A program made the translations under genes and the position numbers. This document shows positions 47,438 to 55,990 of a DNA stretch of 64,000 bases, piece by piece. This DNA is from Murdochiella vaginalis (GTDB lineage: Bacteria; Bacillota; Clostridia; Tissierellales; Peptoniphilaceae). Each line of letters begins with the position of its first letter. Within the stretch, counting starts at the first letter, position 1. The notes beneath the pieces were generated by a model that worked only from the letters and a program-made list of their open reading frames with translations, did no database searches and was not told where the DNA came from. Location of the stretch: the NCBI RefSeq assembly GCF_900119705.1, contig NZ_LT632322.1, positions 992,001 to 1,056,000 of the forward strand, given 5' to 3'.

Positions 47438-47944
47438 ATGAACGATTTTTTTAACACATTAGAGGCAGTGTTTTTCACGGAATTATTTGGGAAAGTGACC
47501 ATTTATATGATTCTTTCCACCGTGTTAAAGTTTATCTTCGTCATCATCGTCCTGTCCTTTATCAGCCGCATTGTGCGCATGATTACGATGGATATTCAAC
47601 AGACGACCGCACGTCGGCCGGTACAAGCTGCCTCCCTGCGCCTTTTGAGCAATCCCGACGATTACGATTTTCCCTTGCGGGACGAATATTATCTTTCCGA
47701 TAATACGTCTATCGGACGTGCGGACGATAATACCATCGTGATCAAAGATCGGCAGATGAGTAAGCATCAGGCTGTCATCGTTCAAAACGGTTCCCATTTT
47801 TTCATTGATGACTTGCAATCCACCAATCCGACAACCGTGAACGACGGCATTGTTCTGCAGCCGACGGAGCTTCATTCCCGCGACATCGTTGCGCTGGGCG
47901 GTCTGCATTTTGTATTTTTAAACGAGGAAGAACATGAAGACTGA
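47438..47944 (+). CDS. Membrane-anchored FHA-domain protein
   Basis: The 168-residue protein has one membrane helix (about 20-46) and a C-terminal FHA domain (about 78-160) with the core residues of the phosphothreonine pocket: TSIGRADDNTIVI, then MSKHQAVI and the STNPTTVND loop. FHA domains bind phosphothreonine on partner proteins, usually made by PASTA-type Ser/Thr kinases. It is followed by FtsW/RodA (overlap of 11 bases) and a PBP, a grouping also seen in Actinobacteria and clostridia, so it likely relays kinase signals to cell-wall synthesis. ATG 47438 has GGGGAGG upstream. No kinase gene is in the window. Confidence 0.9.
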   Translation: MNDFFNTLEAVFFTELFGKVTIYMILSTVLKFIFVIIVLSFISRIVRMITMDIQQTTARRPVQAASLRLLSNPDDYDFPLRDEYYLSDNTSIGRADDNTIVIKDRQMSKHQAVIVQNGSHFFIDDLQSTNPTTVNDGIVLQPTELHSRDIVALGGLHFVFLNEEEHED

Positions 47945-49217
47945 TTTTCTGCATCGCCCGCAGCCGAACGAGAAAATTGCCCGGTTCGCCTATGCGCAGA
48001 CGAAATGGCTGCTGTTTCTGTTTCAGTTTTTGGCGATTTTTCTGGTCTACCTTTTTCAGGTAAAAGAGCTGAGTGAACGATCCCTCCTATTCGGAGGCGG
48101 ACTTTTGCTGGTCTCCTTGCTTTCGTTGACGATTTTGCACGTCGTAACAAAAGGAGACAGTTATCTTTTGCTCATTGCCAATATGATTTTCAGCGTCGGT
48201 ATCATCATGATCTATCGTCTTGATCCCGCTCGAGGGGAAAAACAGCTGATGATCTATCTCGCGAGCTTGGTCGCGTTTTTTGTGGTGACGGTTATTCTGC
48301 GGCACACGCCCACGCTTTGGGAAGGGCATACACTGTTTTATTTCGTCGTTACCCTTATGCTTTTTCTCGTTACCTTGGCTTTCGGTGTGACCTTCGGTGG
48401 CGCACGCAACTGGATTTCCATTGCCGGCATTCGCGTGCAACCTTCGGAGTTTGCCAAAATACCCTTCGTTCTCTTTCTTGCCTCGTGGTATAAAAACTAC
48501 GAGCAACATGAAAAGACGTTTTTTGGTCGCATTTCCTTGACGATTATGGTCTATGTGTTGCTGGGACTGTTCCTTTTGCAACGGGAATTGGGTACAGCAG
48601 CCGTGTTTTTTGCGACCCTGCTGACGCTGCAAATTGCATTTGAACGGCATCGTTGGATTCCGGTGGTCAATCTGCTTTTTGCTATCGTAGGTTTGTATGC
48701 GGCCTACCACCTGTTCGGTCATGTGCGGGTACGCTTTGCCATGTGGTGGAACCCTTGGCAGGATTTTAATGATAAAGGATACCAGATCATTCAGGCGCTT
48801 TTTGCTGTTGCAGAGGGCGGCTTTTTCGGCACCGGCATCGGGATGGGGCATCCTGAAAATGTTCCTCTTGGCCATTCCGATTTTATTTTCGCCTCGGTTA
48901 TTGAGGAAATGGGCTCGTTTATGGGCATCTGTCTCATTTTGCTCTTTGTCCTTTTGCTGTATCGCGGCCTGAAAATCGCTATGCAGCAAGAGCGGGATTT
49001 TTATGCAGCTGCGGCGGTTGCCGTCAGTGCGATCTTCGCTTCACAGGCGATTATCATGTTCGCCGGTGTTTTAAAAGTGATTCCCTTAACCGGCATTACG
49101 GTGCCATTTTTAACGTATGGCGGCTCTTCTTTGCTTTCAAGTTTTATTTTGCTGGCCATTTTGCAGACTTGCTCGGAGCGGATGCCATATAAAGGAGGCG
49201 TTCATGAAGCGCAGTAA
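47934..49217 (+). CDS. Peptidoglycan glycosyltransferase, FtsW/RodA/SpoVE (SEDS) family
   Basis: The 427-residue polytopic protein has about ten membrane segments and SEDS blocks GARNWISIAGIRVQPSEFAK, QRELGTAAVFF, GYQIIQALFAVAEGGFFGTG and TGITVPFLTYGGSSL. SEDS proteins polymerise lipid II glycan strands with a class B PBP partner, which is encoded next and overlaps by 14 bases. Whether it acts in elongation (RodA) or division (FtsW) cannot be settled from sequence alone. The pairing with a short class B PBP resembles the actinobacterial rodA-pbpA pair. Confidence 0.94.
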   Translation: MKTDFLHRPQPNEKIARFAYAQTKWLLFLFQFLAIFLVYLFQVKELSERSLLFGGGLLLVSLLSLTILHVVTKGDSYLLLIANMIFSVGIIMIYRLDPARGEKQLMIYLASLVAFFVVTVILRHTPTLWEGHTLFYFVVTLMLFLVTLAFGVTFGGARNWISIAGIRVQPSEFAKIPFVLFLASWYKNYEQHEKTFFGRISLTIMVYVLLGLFLLQRELGTAAVFFATLLTLQIAFERHRWIPVVNLLFAIVGLYAAYHLFGHVRVRFAMWWNPWQDFNDKGYQIIQALFAVAEGGFFGTGIGMGHPENVPLGHSDFIFASVIEEMGSFMGICLILLFVLLLYRGLKIAMQQERDFYAAAAVAVSAIFASQAIIMFAGVLKVIPLTGITVPFLTYGGSSLLSSFILLAILQTCSERMPYKGGVHEAQ

Positions 49218-50592
49218 ACGTCGTTTGGCTCTATTAATCGGGCTGTTTCTCATTCTTTTTTTAGGACTCGTGCTTTATCTCGTGTTTTTTCAGTTGGTGA
49301 AAGCGCCGGCTTTGCGCGCCAACTCTTTAAATATGCGAAACTGGGTGGACGAAACGCATTTCGGTCGCGGGCGCTTTTATGATCGAAACGGCGAAGAGTT
49401 GGTCGGACGCGAAAAGGATGAAGAAGGTCGATATTATCGCTATGCCAATCATCCGAACATGTATTCCCATGTGATTGGCTATCATTCCGATCTGTACGGC
49501 AAAACGGGCTTGGAAAAAGCATTGAACAGTGAATTGCTCAATCTTTCCACAGACAATCCCATTGCAGCCTTGCGCGGAAGCGTATTGAATGAGGGCATCG
49601 GCAATGATGCCGTCCTGACCATTGATAATGATCTGCAATACTGTGCCTATACCGCCATGGAGGGACATAAGGGAGCGGCAATCGCCATGGATGTGAAGAC
49701 CGGAGAAATTTTGGCTATGGTTTCGCTTCCGTCCTTCAATGTCAATGATGTCGATGATCGCTGGAATGAATTGATTGAAGATGAAGGGCAAGTGCTTTTT
49801 CCCCGTGCGACATTGGGAAGATATACACCGGGTTCGGTGATTAAGCCGATTACGGCGTTAGCCTTGCTTCGTGAAGGCGTGGATCTACAGTATGAGGACA
49901 CCGGGGAGACGACGGTGAACGGACAACGCTATACCAATGCTAACGGAGCCGTGTTTGGCGAAATTGGATTAAAAGAAGCGCTGATGCATTCCTCGAATGT
50001 GTATTTTGTGGATAAAACGAAGAATTTGGATCCTGCCGTATTGCGTGAGGCTATGGAGTCGGTGGGCTTTAACCAGGAGTTGCCGTTCCTGTTGCCGACT
50101 GCAAAGTCCACGGCGAATTACAAGGAAGGCATGGATATCAATCTCAAAGTTTCGGATAGCTTTGGGCAAGGAGATATGTTGGCCACCCCACTACAGATGA
50201 CAGTGGCCTATGCCGCCTTTGCGAATGGCGGAGAAGTGCTCGAACCGCACATCGTAAAACACTTTCTTTCGCCTGCGGGAGAAATAATAAAGCCAACAAA
50301 GCCCACGATCCTGCACCAGATTTCGCCTTCTTTCGCTTCGATCTTGCGAGAAGATCTGGTGGCAACCGGGGATGCTATCGGTTTAGCGGATGCAATCGGG
50401 CAGAGTGCCGGAGGCAAAACGGGAACGGCCGAAACGGTTAAGGATTCTACGAATGCCTGGACCATCGGATTTGCGCCCGCGGACAACCCCAAGGTGGTTG
50501 TATGCGTGGTTATGGAAGACGATGGCCGCACTGGCCGGGAAGCCGCCATGCCCGTTGTCGCGGAAATTCTTTCTCAAGCGTTACACCAATAG
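49204..50592 (+). CDS. pbpA: Class B penicillin-binding protein (transpeptidase)
   Basis: The 462-residue protein has one N-terminal membrane anchor (about 9-31) and a periplasm-side transpeptidase domain with all three active-site motifs: Ser211-x-x-Lys214 in GSVIKP, Ser263-Ser-Asn265 and Lys405-Thr-Gly407. The dimerisation domain before it is short, as in the PbpA group. It cross-links the glycan made by the SEDS protein encoded just upstream. ATG 49204 follows AAAGGAGG; a frame start at 49117 would lie inside the upstream gene. It ends 14 bases from the convergent trkH with no terminator between. Confidence 0.93.
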   Translation: MKRSKRRLALLIGLFLILFLGLVLYLVFFQLVKAPALRANSLNMRNWVDETHFGRGRFYDRNGEELVGREKDEEGRYYRYANHPNMYSHVIGYHSDLYGKTGLEKALNSELLNLSTDNPIAALRGSVLNEGIGNDAVLTIDNDLQYCAYTAMEGHKGAAIAMDVKTGEILAMVSLPSFNVNDVDDRWNELIEDEGQVLFPRATLGRYTPGSVIKPITALALLREGVDLQYEDTGETTVNGQRYTNANGAVFGEIGLKEALMHSSNVYFVDKTKNLDPAVLREAMESVGFNQELPFLLPTAKSTANYKEGMDINLKVSDSFGQGDMLATPLQMTVAYAAFANGGEVLEPHIVKHFLSPAGEIIKPTKPTILHQISPSFASILREDLVATGDAIGLADAIGQSAGGKTGTAETVKDSTNAWTIGFAPADNPKVVVCVVMEDDGRTGREAAMPVVAEILSQALHQ

Positions 50593-50606
50593 CCGAACAC
50601 CATCTC

Positions 50607-52067
50607 TTAATGTTTTTTCCAGGTGCGCGGAGAAAAGAGAATGAGCACCGGCCAAATTTCGAGGCGCCCGGCAATCATGCCGACACTTAAAAGGAATTTC
50701 GTAACAGAATGAAATCCGGCATAATTTCCGGTTGGACCGACCAGACTGCCGAGGCCGGGCCCCACATTATTAAAGGTGGCAAATACCGTGGATATGGCCG
50801 TCTCAATGGTATCTGTAAACGGATCCAGACACACAATAAGAATCAACACCATGATACAAAGCAAGTAGATAGCAAGATAGCCGTAAAGTTTACGAAGAGA
50901 AGCGCCATCCATCGCATCACCATCAAAGTGAAGCGGTACAACACGGCGCGGATGGCGCGTCTGCTTTAAGGTGCGAAATGCGGACTTCACGGTAATGGCT
51001 ACACGGGAAACCTTAAAGCCTCCTGCCGTGGACCCGCCGCAGCCACCGACTGCCATGGCGATGAGCAAAATAAAGCGTGAAAAAAGCGGCCAACGCGCAA
51101 AATCGGCAGTACAAAAGCCGGTGGTGGATAGCACCGACGAAAGAGAAAAGAAGGAATCTCGTATCGTGGTGGAAGGCGAAGTTTCTCCAAAACCCAGCTG
51201 ACAAAGCGTTAATGCGGCAAAAAGCACACCGAAAATTCCTAAAAACCAGCGGAATTCTTCATTCTGAAACATTTTTTTTGCACGTCCGATCAGCACAAAG
51301 TAGTAGAGATTGATATTCGCCGTAAAAACCAGCATGCCGATACCAAGGACCCACTCAATATAGGGCGAGTGATATGCACCAATGGAGGCAGCTTTCACGC
51401 TGAAACCGCCGGTACCTGCCGTACCGAAGGCGTGACAGAGCGCGTCAAAAAGAGGCATTTTGCCAAGCAGTAAAAAGACGACAAGGAGCGCTGTGAGGGA
51501 GAGGTAAATCCCATATAGGATGCGCGCTGTATCCGATAGCTTTGCCACCAGCTTGCCAAAGGCCGGACCGGGCATTTCCGCTTTAGCGATCTGTACCGAG
51601 CTGGATGAGGCGTGGGGCGTTAAAGCAAGAACAAAAACGAGTACGCCCATACCACCGATCAGATGGGTAAAGGAACGCCAAAAGAGAACGGAATGGCTCA
51701 GCAGCTCAACGTTATGCGAAACGGATGCACCGGTTGTGGTTAAACCGGAGGCAATTTCAAAAAAGGCATCTACTACGGAAGGATACTGCCCGGTTAAATA
51801 GAGTGGCAAACCGCCGATCAGTGACATGGAAAGCCAAAGAAAAGCGCACATGACCAAACCTTCCCGAGCGTAAAAATCCGAATTGGAAGGCTCTTTTCTT
51901 CCCAACAGCAAAAAAAGAACGGCTGAGAGACCAATCGCGGCAAGCCATGCCCCTTGATTCAAAAGGGGCTCCTGATAAATAAGCGACACGCCGAGAGGCA
52001 ATAATAAGAGCAGAGAGAAGACGCCGTAGACTCTTCCCATAATAAAGCGCGTGATGGAATGGTTCAT
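50607..52067 (-). CDS. trkH: Potassium uptake membrane subunit TrkH
   Basis: The 486-residue membrane protein has the four Trk pore loops with filter glycines: ASGLTTTGASV, FGTAGTGGFSV, SVLSTTGFCTADF and TFNNVGPGLGSL. The NVGPGLG signature of the fourth loop marks true TrkH rather than KtrB. Its start overlaps the trkA stop (ATGA), so the two are co-translated. This is the second K+ uptake system in the window, the other being ktrB-ktrA at 12611-14668. Confidence 0.94.
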   Translation of the reverse strand: MNHSITRFIMGRVYGVFSLLLLLPLGVSLIYQEPLLNQGAWLAAIGLSAVLFLLLGRKEPSNSDFYAREGLVMCAFLWLSMSLIGGLPLYLTGQYPSVVDAFFEIASGLTTTGASVSHNVELLSHSVLFWRSFTHLIGGMGVLVFVLALTPHASSSSVQIAKAEMPGPAFGKLVAKLSDTARILYGIYLSLTALLVVFLLLGKMPLFDALCHAFGTAGTGGFSVKAASIGAYHSPYIEWVLGIGMLVFTANINLYYFVLIGRAKKMFQNEEFRWFLGIFGVLFAALTLCQLGFGETSPSTTIRDSFFSLSSVLSTTGFCTADFARWPLFSRFILLIAMAVGGCGGSTAGGFKVSRVAITVKSAFRTLKQTRHPRRVVPLHFDGDAMDGASLRKLYGYLAIYLLCIMVLILIVCLDPFTDTIETAISTVFATFNNVGPGLGSLVGPTGNYAGFHSVTKFLLSVGMIAGRLEIWPVLILFSPRTWKKH

Positions 52068-53425
52068 CCTTCACCTCGCAAAAATCCGTTTAATTCATTG
52101 GCCATGCCGTGATTCGAGACCAAAAGCACATGATCTCCTACCTGAATGGAATCATGACCGGAAGGAATGATGATTTGATGCTCGCGTACGATGAGGGCGA
52201 TGAGCACGCCCTCTCGAAATTTTACCTGCGAGAGAGGAACATTAATTGCGTGAAACGTGGGGCGAGCAAAGCATTGCATGATTTCCACCTTACTGCTGCG
52301 AACCCGGTAGAGCGCCTCAATGTTGGAGCTTTGTGAAGCATTGTCAATCGAGCGCACATAACGGATGATGGCCGTAGCACCCAAGTTTACGGGTGTGATC
52401 ATGGACTGCACACCTACGCTGAAAGCAATCGGCAAAAGTGCCAGACGATTGACTTTGGTAATGGTGCGCGGGACGCCTTCCGAAGCGGCAAACATGGAGA
52501 GGATGATATTTTCCTCGTCGATTCCGGTCATGGCGACCACACAATCATATTCCTGGATATTCTCCTCTTTGAGGAGGGTCTGGTCCGTTCCGTCGCCGAA
52601 GATGATTTCAAAATTGGGAAACTCCTCAGCCAGATCATTTGCGATGAATTCGTTGGATTCAATCAACTTGATGTGTTTGGAAGTTTTGCGATGCATGTCG
52701 AGTACATAACGGGCGATACGCCCGCCGCCGACGATCAGCACCGATTTGATGCGGGAAAGTCCACCGAATTCCGCATAAAGGTTACGCAAATCCTTGTGCT
52801 CGCCGAGCACGTAGAAATGTTGTCCGGCCTGAAAGGTGGTTTCGCCGCTGGGAATAACAGAGCGTTCATTTTCCTGGATAATAGCCGTAATAAGTCCCGG
52901 GAAGCGCTTGCGAAAAGCAATCATGTTCATGCCGATCATGGGACTGTCTTCTTTCACCAGCAATTCGACCATCGTCACCTGGCCGTGCGCAAAAGATTCT
53001 ACGCTTAATGCCGTAGGAAATTGCAACGTGCGAAAAATCTCTCGCGCCGCCTCGCGCTCCGGATTGACCATTAGCGAAATGCCCAGATTTTTGGAAGTAA
53101 AATCCAGATGTTCGGCGTATTCCGGCGTACGGATGCGTGCAACGGTATATTTCGCACCGATACGGTTGGCAATCACACAGGAAATGATATTCATTTCGTC
53201 CTGCTCGGTGACGGCAATAAAAATATCGCATTGACCGACGTCGGCGCGCGATTGTATCTCATAGAAAGAGCCATTGCCTAAGACGCCGGTGATGTCGTAG
53301 GATTCGAGAAGCAGTTGTAGCCGATCCGCATTTTTTTCAATCAATGTGATATTGTGGCCTTCCGCGGACAGACTTCGGCAAAGCTCTTCGCCCATCTTTC
53401 CTGCTCCAACGATAACAATGTCCAT
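52064..53425 (-). CDS. trkA: Potassium uptake regulatory subunit TrkA
   Basis: The 453-residue cytosolic protein holds two tandem RCK modules. The first begins with VIVGAGKMGEELCRSL and the second with VLIVGGGRIARYVLDMHR; each is followed by an RCK_C domain. The double-length form is typical of TrkA and contrasts with the single-module KtrA at 13982. TrkA binds NAD(H) and gates TrkH. It is followed directly by trkH. Confidence 0.95.
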   Translation of the reverse strand: MDIVIVGAGKMGEELCRSLSAEGHNITLIEKNADRLQLLLESYDITGVLGNGSFYEIQSRADVGQCDIFIAVTEQDEMNIISCVIANRIGAKYTVARIRTPEYAEHLDFTSKNLGISLMVNPEREAAREIFRTLQFPTALSVESFAHGQVTMVELLVKEDSPMIGMNMIAFRKRFPGLITAIIQENERSVIPSGETTFQAGQHFYVLGEHKDLRNLYAEFGGLSRIKSVLIVGGGRIARYVLDMHRKTSKHIKLIESNEFIANDLAEEFPNFEIIFGDGTDQTLLKEENIQEYDCVVAMTGIDEENIILSMFAASEGVPRTITKVNRLALLPIAFSVGVQSMITPVNLGATAIIRYVRSIDNASQSSNIEALYRVRSSKVEIMQCFARPTFHAINVPLSQVKFREGVLIALIVREHQIIIPSGHDSIQVGDHVLLVSNHGMANELNGFLRGEG

Positions 53426-53503
53426 TCTGTCTCCCTATCTTTCTATAACAAAATGTATGCCGCGTTTTTTCAAAAACGCAAATACAAGAGAATGTTTTTT
53501 CGG

Positions 53504-54301
53504 TCAAAAGAGTTTATCACGTAAATTTTTCCAATACCAGTTGGTACGGAAAATCACCCGGCGAATGGTATCTTCGGGAACAAAAAAAGTGAAGCGTTTT
53601 ACGCCGTGAAAGTGGTGAGATATGCCGTCTCCAACCAGTTGAATGCGTTCTTGATCCGGTCGATCGATTGTGACAACGGTTTTGGATGGCGCCGGAAGAA
53701 CCAAGGAAGTGGGCAGGGAATCAAAGCTTTTGGATCGAACGGGATGCAGCGTAGTGATCTGATAGCCCTTGAGCGTCTGATGCAAAATGGAACCGCCTGC
53801 GGAAAGGGTATAGGCGGTGGAGCCTGCCGGCGTGGAAAACATCAATCCATCTCCGGAAGTGTTGATAAAATCCACACTGTCGATGTTGACTCCCAGATGC
53901 ACAATATGCTCATCGCTACTCTTGACCAAAAACTCATTGACGGCAAGCAGAGTATAGGTCCAGGCCGTCGTCTCGACGGTGACGCCCAGAAGGGCTTGCG
54001 AATGAATCTCATATTTTTTATTCAAAAGCAGCGTGAGATGCTCTTCCAGATCGGTGGTGTTGACTTCTTGAAAAAAGCCCAAATGCCCGGTATTGATGCC
54101 TAAAAATGGAATGGAAGAAAAGCTGGTCGAGTGAACGGCACGAAGAAACGTGCCGTCTCCGCCGATGACCACATTATATTTTGCTTGTTCATCGTAGAGG
54201 CGGGAAATCGTATAGTCATGGTCTTGAAAAAAACGTTGCACACGTTCATGCACCACATCCGATTCCATGCCCGGCTTTCGAAAAAGATTGATCGTTTCCA
54301 T
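53504..54301 (-). CDS. nadK: NAD kinase
   Basis: The 265-residue enzyme phosphorylates NAD to NADP. The GGDGT motif is at residues 47-51, and the NAD-binding TSGDGLMFSTPAGSTAYTLSAGG block follows the central NEF loop. Length fits the family. I use the ATG at 54301 (AAAGGG upstream, N-terminus METINLFRKPG); an in-frame ATG at 54340 would add 13 residues unlike the family. It precedes trkA on the minus strand with a 78-base gap holding only a weak GCG/CGC-A/T hairpin. Confidence 0.95.
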   Translation of the reverse strand: METINLFRKPGMESDVVHERVQRFFQDHDYTISRLYDEQAKYNVVIGGDGTFLRAVHSTSFSSIPFLGINTGHLGFFQEVNTTDLEEHLTLLLNKKYEIHSQALLGVTVETTAWTYTLLAVNEFLVKSSDEHIVHLGVNIDSVDFINTSGDGLMFSTPAGSTAYTLSAGGSILHQTLKGYQITTLHPVRSKSFDSLPTSLVLPAPSKTVVTIDRPDQERIQLVGDGISHHFHGVKRFTFFVPEDTIRRVIFRTNWYWKNLRDKLF

Positions 54302-54353
54302 CTGGCATCCCTTTCCTGCATACTGCAGTAATGGTATCACATTTCGGACTCTC

Positions 54354-54382
54354 TTGTACTACGGGAAAAGGTATGCTACACT
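54354..54382 (+). promoter_or_regulatory. Promoter of the 6S-like RNA
   Basis: TTGTAC (54354-54359), 17 bases, then TACACT (54377-54382) with an extended -10 TGC just before it. The predicted transcript starts at about 54389, exactly where the closing stem of the downstream RNA begins. Confidence 0.8.
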
Positions 54383-54388
54383 CAAATT

Positions 54389-54583
54389 GTCCTTGGATAC
54401 GCCTGAAAATTAAACCTACGCATCTTATAAGGAACGGCGGAGTCCTACAACCGAAGGCAAGCCCCCTTTGAGGGGACGTCAGAAGCGCAAGGCAGCTGTT
54501 CCACCTTCACATACAGAAGGTATTAAACGAGTAAGGCCCAAGGATTCGTCTATTCCTCCCGCCTGATCGGCGGGAGTTTTTTT
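54389..54583 (+). ncRNA. ssrS: Structured small RNA, probable 6S RNA
   Basis: No open frame fits here, yet the stretch runs from a strong promoter to a strong terminator, giving a transcript of about 195 bases. By hand it folds as: closing stem TCCTTGG/CCAAGGA (54390-54396 with 54538-54544) plus GCCT/AGGC (54401-54404 with 54534-54537); a large open region whose 3' side carries a small hairpin ACCTTC/GAAGGT (54503-54521); then an inner stem GGAACGGC/GCTGTTCC (54431-54438 with 54495-54502) and an apical CCCC/GGGG hairpin. A long duplex with a central bubble and a hairpin on the 3' strand is the 6S RNA architecture. 6S RNA binds sigma-A polymerase. The family name is inferred from shape and length, not from a sequence match. 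Confidence 0.6.
54556..54583 (+). terminator. Intrinsic terminator of the 6S-like RNA
   Basis: An eight-base-pair GC-rich stem CTCCCGCC / GGCGGGAG (54556-54563, 54569-54576) is followed by seven T residues. Confidence 0.9.
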
Positions 54584-54710
54584 GGTTGCGAATGGGGTAT
54601 AACGTGAAACAGATCGCAGGAAGTAGCGTTTGTTGAGCGATAGAACGACGAACGATGGCAACGCTGTAGCGCCCATCTAACCGAAGCGAAAGAACAGAAA
54701 AGGAGTTGTT

Positions 54711-55268
54711 ATGGGGATTATTGATTATATCGAAGCGAAAAATAGGGAACGCGTCATTCGCGCACGTCGTGAAGATAGCAAAAAAGTGGGCTTGGGTCTT
54801 ATCATAGGGGCCGCTATTGGCGCTGGCATCGGCATTTTGACTGCTCCGAAGTCTGGGGAAGAAACACGTCAGGATATCGCGAAAAAGGCGAGAGAGGCCG
54901 GTGACGTGGTTCGTGATAAAGCGGATGAATATGTCAATCTTGCACGCGATTTCGGCAACGACGTTGGTGAAAAGCTGAGCCAGATTCGTCCCGCCATTCA
55001 AGAAAAATTAGAGGATCTGGGGCAACAATACGAAGAATCCGTTCATGGCTTAAAAACCGAAATTTCCAAGGCCAAGGAAGAAGCCTCCGATAAAGCCGAA
55101 GCGATCAAGGAAGGCGCCAAAAACGCTGCAGAAGATGCCGGAAAGGGCGCGAAAAAAGCGGCCGAGGACGTGAAGGAAGCGGCAAAGGACGTCAAAAAAG
55201 ATGTAAAAGAAGCGGCCAAAGACGTCAAAGAAGACGTTAAAGAAGCAGCAAAAAAAGCAGATAAATAA
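54711..55268 (+). CDS. YtxH-domain protein with LEA-like repeats
   Basis: The 185-residue protein has a YtxH domain: a glycine-rich membrane segment (about 27-44) followed by TAPKSGEETRQDI. The rest is a highly charged helix, and the last 60 residues consist of near 11-residue repeats such as EAAKDVKKDVK and EAAKDVKEDVK, resembling group 3 LEA proteins and apolipoprotein-type amphipathic helices. YtxH proteins are general-stress proteins of unknown mechanism in Bacillus. The DUF948 gene follows 24 bases later, the same pairing as ytxG-ytxH in Bacillus. The 127 bases between the RNA terminator and this gene hold a GTATAAC (-10-like) but no good promoter. Confidence 0.88.
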   Translation: MGIIDYIEAKNRERVIRARREDSKKVGLGLIIGAAIGAGIGILTAPKSGEETRQDIAKKAREAGDVVRDKADEYVNLARDFGNDVGEKLSQIRPAIQEKLEDLGQQYEESVHGLKTEISKAKEEASDKAEAIKEGAKNAAEDAGKGAKKAAEDVKEAAKDVKKDVKEAAKDVKEDVKEAAKKADK

Positions 55269-55292
55269 CGGCGAACAGGCAGGAGGTTTACG

Positions 55293-55751
55293 ATGAACAA
55301 CTTGACCTTAACCGTATCGTTACAGGACGTATTGTTGTTTGCCCTGTTCATACTTCTTATCGTTGCGGTTGTTGTACTCATTCGGGTGTTAAACAATTTG
55401 AAGACGATGACGTCTGCTTTTCAGGAGCTCATCGATAAGAATAGTGAGGAGCTGGATGCAACCATTAAATCGTTGCCGGTTCTTACCGAACGACTGGACC
55501 ACACGCTGGACAAGGTGAATACGATACTGGACGATTCCTCTGAATCCATTGTTGATTCCCTTGCGCAAGCAAAAACCACGTTAGAGAATGCCAATCGTTT
55601 AAGCAGTGATGTGGCGGATACGGTGCAGTATGTAGCGACGGCGGCTGTGGACACAGCGGATCTTATTTCGACCAATGTCAACCGTGGAAGCTCCACGCTA
55701 AATTATGTGAAAGAAGTGTTGCGCATTGTGCGCGATGTCCTGCATAAATAG
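55293..55751 (+). CDS. DUF948 membrane protein (YtxG-like)
   Basis: The 152-residue protein has one N-terminal membrane helix (about 12-33) and then a helical region with heptad spacing, predicted coiled-coil, typical of DUF948. Function is unknown; in Bacillus ytxG is in the same operon as ytxH and is induced by stress. It begins behind GGCAGGAGG. A terminator at 55789 ends the two-gene unit. Confidence 0.88.
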   Translation: MNNLTLTVSLQDVLLFALFILLIVAVVVLIRVLNNLKTMTSAFQELIDKNSEELDATIKSLPVLTERLDHTLDKVNTILDDSSESIVDSLAQAKTTLENANRLSSDVADTVQYVATAAVDTADLISTNVNRGSSTLNYVKEVLRIVRDVLHK

Positions 55752-55788
55752 CACATCGGACAGTGTTACATTAACACAGGAGTCTGAA

Positions 55789-55819
55789 AAGAAGCCCCGA
55801 TCGGGGGGCTTCTTTTTTT
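55789..55819 (+). terminator. Intrinsic terminator after the DUF948 gene
   Basis: AAGAAGCCCCGA and TCGGGGGGCTTCTT (from 55789) form a stem with a small bulge, followed by TTTTT. A separate short palindrome GTGTTA-CAT-TAACAC lies just before it (55763-55777). Confidence 0.9.
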
Positions 55820-55924
55820 GTGAAAAGGTTAATTTTTTCGGCTCGATCCTTCAAGATGTGTTATGTGAAAACATGGGGAAAACGGATTGTACAGCAAGAT
55901 CCAAGCAGCAAACAAAGAAATTCT

Positions 55925-55953
55925 TTCACATGGAATCGTTTTTATGGTATTCT
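55925..55953 (+). promoter_or_regulatory. Sigma-A promoter of the LacI-family regulator gene
   Basis: TTCACA (55925-55930) and TATTCT (55948-55953) are 17 bases apart, 37 bases before the start codon. Confidence 0.65.
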
Positions 55954-55990
55954 GAACACAGGTAGCGATACAGGGAATAGAGGTGAACTT

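Noticed and set aside
53462-53480. Hairpin between nadK and trkA as a terminator
   Set aside because: The GCGTTTTTTCAAAAACGC palindrome is AT-rich and has no T run after it on the minus strand.
54389-54583. tmRNA, SRP RNA or a riboswitch at the 6S-like locus
   Set aside because: There is no tRNA-like end or tag frame, no SRP GGAAG-type core, and the next gene lies beyond a strong terminator with its own start, unlike a riboswitch.
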